Assembly (NCBI GenBank): GCA_034620365.1
Contig: JAQGEQ010000232.1
Coordinates: 248,001-312,000 of the forward strand
DNA from: Pegea sp. RAD2-039
Lineage: Eukaryota > Chordata > Thaliacea > Salpida > Salpidae
Length of the DNA: 64,000 nt
Reading direction: 5' to 3'
Part shown: positions 24,302 through 38,500 of the stretch, one piece after another
How positions within the stretch are numbered: the first letter of the stretch is position 1
Layout: every line of letters begins with the position of its first letter
The notes under the pieces: model-generated
The model's input: the letters and a program-made list of their open reading frames with translations, nothing else
Told to the model about the DNA's origin: nothing
The model's database searches: none
Translations under genes and position numbers: made by a program

Positions 24302-27300
24302 ATGATGAGGAGGTTTAGGGACATTTTGTTGATGATCTTTTGCTTAATCTCATCTTCATCTCAACAAGAGATCTTTAGTTTTTCTGAGGGAGAAGGTGAT
24401 CACTTACTGATCATTTAGGATAAAGATCAAGATCTTGATGTTGCAGACTTTGAGTACCAGGGCATAAATGAGGGCCAGGAGTATGAGGTGGGCTACTCGA
24501 CCTGTGATGCCATTTTGGACGATGGGACAGTGACCCAGACCGTATTTGATGAGTGCACATCATTTTGTTGTGGTCAATCTAAAAATATAGACAAAAGTTG
24601 GTGACCACTGACCAGTATTTTTACAGGTGGTGTAGTGTACCTCAACCAAACTGGTCTCGACTGCTGTGGGTCGATTTACTACGGCAGCCCATTCTATTCT
24701 CGGTAAGTGACCAGAAATCAGTGACCAGACTCAACCATTATCAATTCTAGGGTCCAAACTTGTTGTGAATGGTGGACCGGCCACGGTGAGGCTCACCTGA
24801 CCACAAAGAGGTCTCGATATAACCGTGGTAGTATTGGTTGCTGTGGACAACATCGTATTATCTGGGGACAACAATCCTGTTGCTATGGTTCCGAACTACC
24901 TTCAGTATTTAACCCACGAAGAGAGATCTGTTGTAATGGCAACGCTGTAAGGAGCTGATAGTGATAAAGATCAGATGTTGATGTTGATCTTTTGTAGATC
25001 CCTGTCACTACCTCATCACCATACCGTTCTAGTTGCTGTGGCAACACAGGCGCGTATGATAGGACTTCTCAATCATGTCCTTGTGCAGATGGATCAGTTT
25101 TAGATCTTCCAAGCTCTTACACAGATTGCTGTCAATCTGAAGATGGGATGAAGAGACCTTATATAAAAGTCTCACAAATTTGTTGTAATGGAGAAGTGGG
25201 TTTCTTTGTCCCTAAAACGTCCCACAGTTTCGAATTGGGACATATTTCCAGGTCGGTGAAGCGGACGAGACCTTCTGTTGTGGCAACAAGTTGCTGGGCA
25301 ATCTGGGTAAAGAAGTTTGTTGTAATGGGACCCTGACGACCATCGACCCACCTGACTACACACTCACAGACTGTTGTGGGGGGTTCCCCTTTAATCCTTC
25401 TCTCTTCCTCTGCTGCCAGGTGAGATCAAATGATGAAGGATCAAAGGATTCATCTTTGTATCATTCAGGATAAGCTCGTCGAGAAGTTTGTAGATGAAGA
25501 CACATGTTGTGGAGCAAAAGGATTCGATAGCTCAAAATCAGTTTGTTGTCAAGGCAACATTTGGAGCTTGGAAACAGATGGCAGTGAATGTTGTGGTGAT
25601 TCAGCGTTCTACAACAACACAGGTTGTTATGGGAACGTGTAATCGCGTCGTCACGTGTTCTTGTACTAGGATCTTTTTGTTGTAATGGAGTAGTCCTCCT
25701 GGTTGAAGCATTTGATGGCGACACTTGTTGTGGTAGTGAACCTGAAATCGAATATTTTTATAAAGATGAAGACTTCTTTGTCTGCTGCCAGTAAGTGACG
25801 TATGTGATGACGTCATCTACATCTGGATGTCCACAGAAATGTGCTGAGTATCAGAGCAGGAGACAGCTGCTGCGGAATCGTGTCTTATAATCCAGAAACT
25901 TCAATTTGCTGTAACAATGAAGTCTTCGATAAAACACTCGGTTAGTTGTCACGTGTTTCTATGACATCACAACATCACAACATCATTTAGCTCAATCTGC
26001 TTTGATGTTTAAGACCACGTGACCACTTGACTAAGTAAACACTTGACCATGTGACCATTTTACCACGTGACCACTTGACCATGTGACCACTTGACCACTT
26101 GACCACTTGACCACGTGACCACGTGACCACGTGACCACGTGACCACGTGACCACGTGACCACGTGACCACGTGACCACTTGACCACTTGACCACTTGACC
26201 ACTTGACCACTTGACCACGTGACCACGTGACCATGTGACCACTTGACCACGTGACCACTTGACTTGTCTTAGGTGACTCGTGCTGTAATGGAAGTCCTTA
26301 CTTTCCTTCTGTACCCGGCTCACAGTCGACGACCATTTGCTGCGATAATGGACCATATGGACCGTTTAAAACACCAGCTTGTTGTAATGGGATAGGATAC
26401 GACATTCAAGGAGGACAGATTTGCTGCAGTGGACAAGTTTATGGTGTCTACAGGTTTGCACTTGCTGTCCACTTGTCTGGTCCTCAACTTTTCTCTTCAT
26501 AGTACACCAAGTTGCTGTGTCTCGCTCGGTTATGACGTCACGAAAGCGCAGTGCTGTGACGGTTTGATTGTACCAAACCCAGAAGGGGTAGTGTGGGCTC
26601 AATGTTGTGGTAGACAAACCTATAGTAGAATGGACAGCAAGTGTTGTGATGGAATAGTGTGGCCCATACCAGAAGGTCACTAACTACTCACTGATTGGAC
26701 AGTTTTTATAGTTTTTTTTTAGGTGTTTCCCCTTCTAACCTTCAATGCTGTGACATCAATGGAGTTTATGACCCATCGCGGCAGTTGTGTTGTCAGGGCA
26801 ACATCTTTGAGATGGAAAACCGATTACGAAGCAAATGTTGTGGTGACGTCATGTATGACGTAACAAAACAAGTTTGCTGTGATTTAGAGGTGATTTGAAG
26901 GAATAATTGATCAGATTGAAGATGATGCGATCTTTATCAGGATGATTTTACGCCACCGGAAGTATATGACGTCATATACGGACGCGAAAATTCGAAATGT
27001 TGCGGAATGCAGCTGTATGATGCAGATAAAAACTTCTGCTGTGAAGATCAGCTTGAAGAGAAAGTCTTTGAAGAGACTGAATGCTGCGCAGGACAAATCT
27101 TTGATCGGCAATTACAAATCTGTTGCGAAAACCAGCTTTATGACGTAAGCACTTATCGATAGATGACGTGGTAGTGACGTCATTGTGTTATAGATCAGCG
27201 TCAATGTACCATGGCGTCGTGCAGAGTGCTGCGGAAGCGTTTGTTACTATAAAGGCCCTATGCGGTGTTGTAATAATCGCGTTTATCTCAACAACGCTCA

Positions 27301-27328
27301 AACAACGATCACTTGCTCCGACTACTGA
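24302..27328 (+). CDS. Secreted galaxin-like protein with repeated cysteine pairs
   Basis: Fourteen exons (24302-24395, 24447-24596, 24627-24702, 24751-24946, 24998-25195, 25252-25419, 25469-25622, 25670-25790, 25837-25940, 26273-26453, 26503-26675, 26723-26889, 26941-27144, 27194-27328) sum to 706 residues. After an N-terminal hydrophobic signal (about ILLMIFCLISSSS) the protein consists of short units each with adjacent cysteines, typically xCCGxxxY and xCCNG. I count about 39 CC pairs. This is the layout of galaxins, first described in coral skeletal matrix and also found as secreted matrix proteins in other animals. The pairs probably form disulphide-linked beta-hairpin units. Function here is unknown. 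AATAAA lies at 27387. Confidence 0.88.
26010..26262 (+). repeat. 9-bp minisatellite (gaccacgtg / gaccacttg) in a galaxin-like intron
   Basis: About 28 copies of a nine-base unit alternating between gaccacgtg and gaccacttg, with a pure CACGTG block at about 26113-26175. It lies in the intron 25941-26272. The unit shares tgaccacgtgac with the 15-bp array at 655-1510. Open frames on the minus strand here (VVTWSRGH...) are by-products of the repeat. Confidence 0.95.
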
Positions 27329-29577
27329 ACGCCATCTGGTGGCCAAACTATTTTTGAGCGAAATAATTTTGATGCAATTTATTCTGAATAAAAATTTCTG
27401 ATGTAAACAATTCTAATCAAAGATTCTGTTTCTATTCTAGAAGAGTCACAATAAAAGAAGTTAGTTTGAGAAGATTCTATTTTCTGATTCGGTTTTTTAA
27501 GGGGCAAGATTTAAAGATCTTTTTGAAACTTAGTGATCTACAAAAGTGAATCAGTTCGAATTTCAGCTTAGAGAAGATTTATTTCCAAAATAATTGCAGA
27601 ATGACTTTTATTAAAAACTTTTTTATTTATTTATAATAAATGAATAAATGAATAATATATTAATAATAAATTATTTTAAAAAATGTATTTGTTTTTATTA
27701 ATAGCTCCGATTAGTAAAGATTCGATTGTGATTAATATCTTTTAGTGAATCTTGAGACGATGCAATTTTTGAATAAAAAAATTCGTTAATCTTTTTAAAG
27801 AGAAATAGAAAACTTAGAAAGTTTTGAAAAATCTTCTAAACAAATTAGCAACAAAGTCCTAAAAGACTCCATTAATACTTCATCTCATTTCTTTGCACTT
27901 GTTCAGTGTCAGGAGAAGTTGAAATACTTTTATGGCGTTTTTGTAAGATTGCATATTTGCAGATAAAAGACTTAAAGAATATTAAGAAGTAAAAAGATTC
28001 TTTTTAAAACTATGTTTTCAATCATCAATATTTAATCATTTCTAAGTTTCTCAACAACAGTTTATAAAACGAGTTTTATTATAATTAATTAAAATCAGAG
28101 TAGATAAGGACACAGGAATAAGAATTCGGTTTAAAAGTCAAATTGATTCGAAAATTGATTTTATTTGAATCTTCAGAAGTTTAAACTGAAGTTAGTTGAT
28201 GATTTGTAGCAATTTTCTGATTCGAAAGGTTTTAAAAACTAATCTAACAAAATTGAAGTTTACAATTTTAATAATTAACTTTTGACAGGTGAATTATGAA
28301 CAAATATTAGATTTGCACTTTGAGTTTTGCAGTTAATTTACGAGTTTTAACAAATTCTACTTCTTAATGACTTTCCGTAAACTTTTATCAAACCTCTTAA
28401 TTGATTTAATTACTTTTACACAAAACAAACATAAAATTTAAATGTTTACTTTTATTTAATAGTGTTGAAAAATACATTTATTTATTCGGCCATTTTTGGC
28501 CACGAACGGCGATGCATTTGTATATTTTTTTATATAAAATGTTTTTTAATATGCAAAAGTATTTCTAAAAGTCAATTTAGTTTTGTCATTTAGTCATTTA
28601 AGTTTAAAAGGTTTTTTTTTACTTAGTTGGTAAACTTAAACGATAAATTTAAAAAAATGCAGAAAAAACTGACTTCTTAGTAAAAAGCCAAAATAGAAAA
28701 AGATAAAAAAATCAAAATCTTAAAAGGAAGTTGCTAAAGGAGGGAAATAACAGCCTCAGGCTGAAAGAGGTTTCAGACATAAAAACATCAAGTCATTTAG
28801 GTAAATTTCAGACAAAAGATAAAACACTAGATGAATCTTTAAAAGTTTCTCCATTAATATTTGATTTTGTTTCAACTTTATTACTGTGAGTCCAAAAACC
28901 TTGAAAGCAAATCCTTATAAAGAACTTTGAGAGAGAAGAAGAATTTATAGATTGCAAACAAGCCATGTTATTAGAGAAGTTTTGATAAATAATCATATGT
29001 AAATTATCTAGCTTTTTGAAATAAGTTAATTATTAGCTGTACAGTAATTTATGACTTAGGTCTGATTAAATTACGTTCTTTATCCTAATCATTTTTACGT
29101 TTGTTGGAATGCTGGTTGTTTTGTTATTTTGTGTTTAAATTAAAAATATTGAATTTTTTTAGAAACTAGTTAGTGTTGTTTACCAGAAATAAAACTTATA
29201 ATCAATTATTTTGTTATATAAATTATTTTACGGTATCTGCCTAAAATTATTAAGTTTAAAATAATAATAGGTTTTCAAGTTAGTACTTTAACCTGAAAAT
29301 TCTAGAAAAGTTTATTTTGAAATAAGTTTTTAGAATGTAGGTGTTATTCTGTAGGCTAATTTCTTTTTATTTCTTATTCGAGTCTTACAAGTGAAACCAA
29401 AAAAGGAATTTTGTTAAATTACAAGTTTAAATAAATCATTAATAGTTTTTCTATAATGTAAAAACATATATTTAGTTGTTATCAATATTTTTCAGAAATT
29501 TTATTGAAGGAGCTTTTTGTCTGTTTGGGCCATATATTAAAAAAGACAATTTACGAGTATCTGATTCAACAATAAAG
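27329..29577. other. AT-rich intergenic stretch
   Basis: No gene recognised. A small less AT-rich patch at 28485-28515 holds the inverted repeat ggccatttttggcc. The segment before 29578 should contain the upstream promoter of the myosin gene. Confidence 0.55.
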
Positions 29578-29595
29578 ATGGTGATTGTGCAACAG
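29578..29595 (+). other. Myosin VIIa first coding exon, upstream version
   Basis: ATG followed by five codons (MVIVQQ) and donor cag|gtatga. Spliced to 31780 it gives MVIVQQGDHVW, nearly identical to the N-terminus known for animal myosin VIIa. Confidence 0.8.
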
Positions 29596-32500
29596 GTATG
29601 ACGTCATTTGATTTATAGTTGTAAATATAAAACGTTAAAATTGAAAATTAGTTAAATATTTTGAATGACTGCAGATAACAACTTGATTATTGAAATGATA
29701 TTAAAATTTTGTAATTTGAAATTGATTAAAAGTTTACGATTCGAAAAAAATAGTTTTGATGTAAAAGCTAACAATTAATGACATTAAAAATTGTACATTA
29801 AATCAGATTAACAAATCTAAAAAAAAAACTTTTCTAAACTTTTAATTAGTAAATATAAAAATTTTAGGTTTGATAGAAATACAAAATTTGTAAATTGATT
29901 GTTTATAAAACTCATATAATTATGTAAATTAAATGAAAAATTATTAATTAAACATTGACAACAAACAATAAAATAATTTGCGCTGAAAAAGAGACAATTA
30001 TGGAACCTAATTTAGATTTAATTATTTGAGACAAGATTTTCTTTAAATAAGCTAAAGTTAGATGTCGCTAATGATTATTTGTTTTATTTCAAAAAACGCG
30101 AAGGAGGGTGTCTGAAGAGAGCACCTCCCGCTAACATACATTTTGGCTAATTATAGAAATCAACTTACAGATTATGTCAATTTTTCATATATTTCTTAAT
30201 TAATCATTAGTTTAAATCTTCCAAATTATTCAACAAACAATTCTCAAAAAGAGCTAACCAAATTATGAAGAATGAAGATAAATGAATTACTAAAATACTT
30301 GTAAAAGTCAAACACTTGAAAAATTATTTGCAACTTCTAAAGTTTTGTTTATTTCAACTTTACCACAAATTATCAAACACTTGTTACTTTAGTACTTCAA
30401 ATTTAATTTAAAAAATATTACAGAATTAATTTTTTAAACTGAACTTAAAAAATGCATTTTATAGAAAGTTATTTTTTGTATAATTTTGGTCAAATAACTT
30501 TGTTAGTGGCAGAGAAAGCTGATGCTTTCAAAAGCAAAAAAAACTTTGAAGTGGCTATTGTTACTAACCTCTTATCACTACCTCTTCCAGTAAAATTGGA
30601 CTTTTTGTGAGTTCTCTGTTTCATTTTCTGTTTATAAATTTTTCTGTTGGTTTTTCTCTGTTTTGTATAAGCTGAAAATTTGTTTTTACTTTAAAAGAAT
30701 TTGTATTAATTTTCCAAAAGTTTGGAAAAGATTTTTTCGAGATCTTAAACTTGTTACTATTTATAGAATAGAAACAGTTTGCTAAGAAAAGGTCAAATTT
30801 AAACAAAAAAATTTTTCTAACAGTGCAAATGTTTAAACTATAAATCAAAAAGTAAATACAACTGATTTAGTTTTTAAAAAAGTTATGAAATCACCTTTAA
30901 ATTAGCTTAGATATATAAAACTGAAGAATTTATTTACAAAACTGAAGTTGTACTTAATACGCTAAGTCATTTATTTTAAGTCTAACCAAAAAGTTTAAAA
31001 ATATTTCCACTTTATCTAAGAAAATATTTGTACTTAAAAATATTTGTCAACCTGTAATTACACTTTAATCAATTTTTAATTTTATTTATTTAAATGAAAA
31101 GCAAAATAATTAAATTATAAATGTAATTCCATAAAAATAAATTTAAATAGAAGTCAAATAAATACAACAGATTGAGAAATGATTTAAACTAAGAAAGATA
31201 AAAGTTTTTTGTAATTTCAACTGACGGCGCTAGTAATCAACGAAATAAAAATTGAAATTGTTGACATTTGAAATGAAAGGGTTGGGTCTGCACACAAGCA
31301 ACTAAACAGTAACTTTCAACTTTTCATTTGAAGTTGGTAACATTTTGTTAAAAAAAAATTGAGTTTTGTTCTAAGAGATTATGGTGGTTTTTGGTCAGGT
31401 CGGTTTATTACTTGATTTATTCTTACTAAATTGAATCTGTCAATTCTTGAAAAGTATTTTTTATTATTTTTAATATTTAGTAATTTCTTTGATGAAATGA
31501 TTCAAGCTTAAAATAGAGATTCACTTAAATACTGCAATTTGTTCACAACATATATTTTGAACAAAATCTTTGTAAAATCTGAAGACAAATGAGATGTTTG
31601 GAAGATTTGATCCTTTAAGTTGGGATCCTGAAGGTTCAATGAAGAACTCTGTGGTAAGAAAAGAGGTGGAAAGAGGTAGAGGGTCTTGGTTAAGATCCCA
31701 ACTAACCTTTAGAGTAGCTAACAACTTTAGAAGCTTCGTCAAAAGTTTCTGGTTTAAAAATGAGCTGATTATTTTTCAGGGAGATCATGTTTGGTTGTTA
31801 GACAAGAACAAATGTGATGGAGATGTCCCAATTGGTGCTGTGGTCAAACTGTCTGACTCAGGACAGGTCAAAGTCACAGACGATTCGGGAAAGGTAGATT
31901 TTCATCAATATTTCGACATCAGGTTTGATGATTCAATTTAGGATCATTGGCTTAAACCTCCGTTGACCAACATCCGAGTGATGCATCCAACATCCGTCAA
32001 TGGAGTCGCTGATATGATCCGTCTAGGTGATCTTAATGAGCATGGAATTCTTAGAAATTTACTGATCCGTTACAACGAAGATAATATTTACGTAAGTTGG
32101 AAGAGATGATTTGAATCATAACTAAAATGTCTTTTTTCATTTCAGACTTTCACCGGATCTATTTTAGTAGTGGTCAATCCTTATAGAGATCTACCTCTTT
32201 ACGAAAAAGATAGTATCAACAAGTACACGGACCGTAAAATCGGGGAACTACCCCCACATATTTTTGCGATTGCTGATAACGCTTATGCAAATTTATTGAA
32301 AAATAAATGTGATCAATGTGTAATTGTAAGGTGAGAGGAAGTTGCAGGATTATTCCACTTTTAGAGATTTATTTTTTAATATTTTTACGGAGTTTTCTTT
32401 ACTGATGATAAAATAGTTGATTAATTAAAGTAATTAACTTGAGATAAACAAATAACATTTATAATGTTGAAGATAGACAATCTAATTAATGAAAGTTTAA

Positions 32501-35500
32501 ATATTGATGTTTAGTTTATTTGCTCTTTTTCTGATAGACCAGAAACAATAGATTGTTCAAAAGATTTTTGAATTAAAAAATGTTTACTTCAATAAAATTT
32601 TTAAATAAATTCAAAATAGATTTATTTGGAAACATTTTTATCTGATTTATTACTCGTTAAAACTATCAAAAAAACTTTTATAAAACTTAATTAAAAATCT
32701 CAAAACTTCTTATTCATCTAGTGGTGAGTCTGGAGCTGGAAAGACTGAATCCACAAAACATGTGATGCAGTATTTAGCAGCAACATCCGGGCAAAGATCT
32801 TGGATCGAGCAACAAATCCTTGAAGCAAATCCGATATTAGAAGGTTTAAAAAAAGTGTTTCCAAACCACAATTTAATAAAAAATTTCTTTTTCAGCCTTT
32901 GGAAATGCAAAGACAATTCGAAATGATAATTCGTCACGCTTTGGTAAGTTCATCGAGATCAGATTCAACTCGAATGGAGTTATCCAAAGTGCTAAGATCG
33001 ATCAATACCTATTGGAGAAGTCAAGGTGACTAAAATGGTCACGAACGAATTTGGCTTTGAACTATTTAATTTCCAGATTAGTTTTTCAAGCAGCTGATGA
33101 AAGAAACTATCACATATTCTACTGTATGTTAGCTGGTTTGACAAAAGATTGGAAGTTGAAGTTGGGGTTAGGAAAGCCGTCAGATTACAAGAACTTAACT
33201 CAGGTTTTTTAAGTTGTTTCAAATTACTGACAAATTTCATTATTTACTTTGTTTGTGTAAAGAGTTTTTTTTTCGGTTAATTATTAGCTAAGAGTTATTT
33301 CTTTTGTGTTCGTTCGTGATATGAGGTAATGATGAAAAGTTAATTCTTATCCAACACAGGATTTTATGAATAAAAAAACATCCAATTCTTGTTTTTATAA
33401 TGGTATGGTGAGTATCATGCCAACTAACAAACCAACAATCAATTAACAAATTCGGGTTTTAACAACTTTTACTTACTACAAACTAAACTCATATAAAGTA
33501 TCTAAGGATTCAACAGGTAGTCAAGTGATGACGTCACGTTTGATGGATCATATTGACATCTTGATGTGATGTTTTAAAATCGCTTTTATATAACTAATTG
33601 AAATGGTGCATGAAACACTAAAATGCTTTGGTGGCGACTTGTTTAAATTAATTCTTTTTTATTATTTGCCAATTTAGTATTTCTTCGAAACAGTCTGATA
33701 TGTTGACAAACAACAAACTTTAATGAGGAGTTTTTTATGAAATTTTTGGCAAAACTAACATTTGTGAAAAGAAATTTCATTATTTCCAATTTTTTAATTT
33801 TTAACTTCTAAACATTAAATTTATTTCCAATTTTTATGATTTAAGTTTTATTATTGATAATGATAATATTTTAGAAAATTGTGAAAATCTTAAGTTTAGG
33901 GGAAACAGAAAAGTAAAAAATTGAACTTTTTATTTATGAATAACCACTTCAAATTCAAATTTCTTATATTTCAATCTTCTTTATTTTTCTCTAATTTTTT
34001 TTTTACTTTTTGTTGTTAGAAGGTTTCTTTTTAATGCTATAAATTAATCTTTCGTAAAACTTACTAATCATTCTGGTTTTTCTTCTTATTACTTTTCTAG
34101 GATTGTTTGGTTTCTGTGAGATCTTTAACACCTTTTGAATCTCATTATGTTAATAAAATCATTAAAATAAAACTAATATCGATTCATGATAACTTTCATC
34201 ACCTCTTTATCTTTTCTATAATTTTTTTATCTTCAGTATCATCTGTTGATCCTCATTCTTCTTCTTTGCTCCTATTCTTAACTTCTTCATTCAACTTCTT
34301 ATAAGTTTTTAACTTTGATTGAAATAACTACAGAATAACTCAATAGAGAGGAACCTTTTTTAGAAAAAGCCAAATTTGTTTCAAATTCAAAAAATCATTT
34401 TCAGTGAATCAAAAAATTAAAAACTATTAACAAATTCGGAGAATTATTTAATAAATTTCATTTTTTACGAAATATCCAACAGAATTTTACCAATTAAATT
34501 AAAAAACTAAATGAACCAAAGTTAAAATAAAAGTTTTTATAAAATAAATAAAATATTATAATAAAGTCACTCATATATTTCAATAAACAAAAAAATCAGA
34601 TTTTTTGCTGAATACTTAAAAATGGGAAAGTCCTAAATAGCCAATCAAATTAAAAGAAAAGAAATATTCGAAAAGATCTTCTTGTTAATCCAACTCAAGC
34701 AACTGAACGCAAGCTTCACTAACCTTGACATAACTTGCTTGTCATCAAATGATAACTTCTTCTTTTCTTCTAAGGGATCTTGTTTACAATGCGCTGGAAG
34801 AAACGATAAAGCTGAATGGACGGAAATCTTAAACGGAATGAAAGTAAATGACGTCATCAGCGCGCGAAGCCTCGAATTTAATCAGATTTTCAACTTAGGT
34901 TTTAGATTTTACAAATAACGAAATTTTTGAGATTCAAAGAGTCCTCGCGATGATTCTACACGTAGGTGAGTAATCTTCCCAAACATTCGAATCAATCAGA
35001 CTCTTTTTTAAGTCATCACTTTACAGGGAACCTCCGCTTCACTGAGACTTCTATCAATAACTTAGATGCAGTCGAAGTGATCCACAATTCTGATCTTAAG
35101 ATCACTTCGGAGTTATTTGGGGCACGTCAGGACACATAAAAGTATCTTCTTATAATCTTTGATCTCATTTTAGGTCAGTGATCAATCCTTCATCAAATCG
35201 CTCACTCAGAAAAGTCTAAGAACGCGCGGTGAAGTAGTGACGTCACCAATGAATCTCCCACAGGCTAATGACGTCAGAGACGCTTGTATAAAGGTTAGTT
35301 TGAGTTTTTTAAGAACTATTTGAGATCAAGGGATCATTTAGGGAGTTTATGGTCGTCTGTTTGTGTGGGTCGTGGAAAAGATCAACAGCGCGATTAATCG
35401 GGAGGCGCGAAAGAAGGAGAAGCGCGGACTACATTCCATCGGACTCCTTGATATCTTTGGATTCGAAAATTTTGATGAAAACAGGTTCCTCATCTATTTT

Positions 35501-38500
35501 ACTTTTCATCTTCTTTCATCTTTAGTGTCTTCTACAGCTTCGAACAACTCTGCATCAATTTTGCAAACGAAAATCTTCAACAATTCTTTGTTCGTCACGT
35601 GTTCAAATTAGAACAAGAAGAGTACAACATCGAAAAGATCAGTTGGCAACACATCACCTTCCAAGACAATCAGGTCAGAAGCTCTTCCCAACATCCAACT
35701 CAATCGTGACTCGATCTTTGTAGGATGTCCTCAACATGCTTTCAGGACAACCAATGAACATCTTGGCTCTTATCAATGAAGAAGCAGTCTTCCCAAGAGT
35801 TAGTCTTCATCAATTACTCATCCAATCTGACTTTTCTTGACTCAGGGAACTGATAAGACTCTTCTTGACAAATTGACCAATCAGCACGCAAGTAACAAGT
35901 TGTTCATCAGTCCCAAGACCAATAGAGATGACAAATTTGGTGTCCAGCATTTTGCTGGAACTGTCCATTACTCATGCAAAGGTGCGGTCTACTTTCTGGC
36001 CCACAATTTAATAGCTTTTTGGCAGGGTTTTTGGCTCGGAATAAGGACACATTCCATACGGATCTTTTGACTTTAATCAAGACCTCCAAGAACGCTTTCC
36101 TCAAATTGATCTTTTACAAGGACTTGAAGGAGATCAAATCAACCCAAAAACGTAGCCAGACTCTTGCTGCCCAGTTTAAACTGTCCCTGGACGCGTTGAT
36201 GAAGACCTTGTCCAAGTGTCAACCCTTCTTTGTTAGATGCATCAAGCCAAACTCTCTCAAAGTTGCTTCTGTCAGTTTTTCATTTTCAATTCGATCTATT
36301 TTCTCATCATGAGTTTTTTTTTATAGAAATTCAACCGCGGTTTGGTTGCTAGGCAACTGCGCTACTCCGGGATGATGGAGACGATCAAGATCCGAAGAGC
36401 AGGATATCCGATCCGTTACTCCTTTGTGGAGTTTATTAACAGGTCACTATCATCTTCTTGACTTCTATATCTGATCCTCCCTTGATCTTCTATATCTGAT
36501 CTTCCTCATTTTCAGATTCCGGATCATATCTCCGGATATTCCTCCTTCTGACCGGAAGCAAAATCATAAAGGTGATCTCATCTTCCTCAATCACTCATCT
36601 TCAGATCTCTTTTCCACCATCTAGTGGCCAATAAATTTCTTCCAAATTTTCAGAGTCTTGTCGAAAGATCTTACAAAAAGCTCTGGGAGCAAAATCTGAC
36701 TGGCAAATTGGGATCACGAAAATCTTCATCAAAGACTCTCAAGATGCTCTTCTAGATAGCTTCCGGGAAGAGATGCTGACAAAGTGAGACTCGATTTGAA
36801 ACATCTGCATCAATTCAATCCCAATCTTTCAGATCCGCTATCTGCATCCAGAGAGCGATTCGAGGCTGGTTCTGGAGGCTGCAGTTTCTACGGAAGCGTC
36901 GGGCCGCGATTCAAATTCAGTCTTGGTGGAAAGCGCGACAAGCGAGAATCAGGTTTGAGTTGGTAAGTGGCGAGGAGGATGAGGACTCATTTCAAGGTGC
37001 TAATATGCAAATGAGTAGATGAGGACTGGACTGGCCCGATTACAAGCCGTGTGGAGAGGACGGAAGTTAGCGTTTGATTACCGCTTCGCGAGAAAGCGAA
37101 TTGTGATGTTACAAGCAAGATGTCGGGGTTATATGGTCCGCAGGGACATCTGTCATCGTTTGTGGGCCATTGTCACCATCCAAGCCCACATCAGAGGTGA
37201 TAACGTCACGATTTGTGGCCCAGGACACTTTAAATGTTTGTTTGTTCAGGATTTATCGCGAGAAAGAAGAAACGAGCCTTGAAGAGGTTGAAATTGGTGA
37301 AGAAGCTTCCCAAGAGCCAACAAAAGGTCCTTGAGTGGCTCCTTGAGTCTTCTTTTTATTTTATGAGCTTCTTGATGCTTCAGTTGACTGATATGAGCTG
37401 ACAGAGATGAGATGTTTTGATTAAAGCAACATTTTTGTTCAATTTTTTAGCAGATTAATTTCTAGAAGTTTTTTTTATTAATTCGCGCGTTTGTGACGTC
37501 ATCATGTTGTTACGACAGGCGGCGTTGCTCAGATTAGAAGAAGAAGAAAGAGAAAATTGGAAGAGACTTCAACAAAAGAACAAGCTTGTCGATGATGCGG
37601 TTCGTTTGAACTAATTTGGCTTTTTTCGATTTTGCGCTGACTATATGACGTCATCAGGAACGTCGCAAACGACTGAGTGTATCGAGCGCTGATGATTCAG
37701 CGATGGTGGACCGCATGTTTGGTTACTTGGACACGGTGGACACTTCATCCAACATTGATGGTATGGACTCTTCGATCCCTAGACTTGAAGATGAAGATGA
37801 CATCAGCGAATATAAATTCTCTAAATATGCCGCCACCTACTTTCAGGTCGCTGTTTGTGACGTCATCGAACTTCTAGTTGAACTTTTGTTCTTTGCAGTC
37901 TACCCACGTGATCCATCACGTGAAAAGGGACATCAAAACGCCGCTACTTGTACACGAGAATGAAAGCGATAAAATGGCGGCTTTAGCGGTTTGGGTGACG
38001 ATTTTGAGGTTTATGGGGGATTTACCTGAACCGAAAGTAACAGATGACATAAAAGTGGACAGTAAACCGGTCATGACAAAAATCTATGACACACTGGGCC
38101 GCACTTACAAAAGCAAAAAACAAATTGAAGAAAAGTTCGACACAAAAGTAAGTTTCCGTCAGACGGCAGCAGAGAGCTAAATTCTTGTTGACAGTCAAAG
38201 AGACGAATGTCTTCATCAAAAGGAAAGAAGTTGATCTCTTTGACCTTAAAGAAGAAGTCAAAACTCACAGGGGATGTTGCAAACAAGTTGAAAAATGAAG
38301 CAGATTATGACGTAAGTAAAAAATCGAAGCGATGACGTCATCACATGATTACGCTATAGGGCGATTTTAACTTCATGCTGATTGATCGACCCACCAGCAA
38401 TCTGGAGAAACTACACTTCATCATCGGAAACGGGATTCTTCGTCCTAATCTTCGGTTTGTGATGTCATCATCGCGTATATGACGTCATCAAGTTACGTGT

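Noticed and set aside
25987-26356. Minus-strand genes with repeated VVTWSRGH
   Set aside because: All three frames are by-products of the 9-bp tandem array and run into antisense of galaxin-like exons.
31594-31941. Stand-alone 115-residue gene
   Set aside because: It runs through the acceptor at 31779 into the second myosin exon; kept only as a possible third start, not as a gene.
32942-32949. Donor gtaagttc ending the myosin exon that starts near 32896
   Set aside because: Although it resembles a donor, reading through it gives [11 protein letters not shown], the conserved motor sequence, so it is coding.
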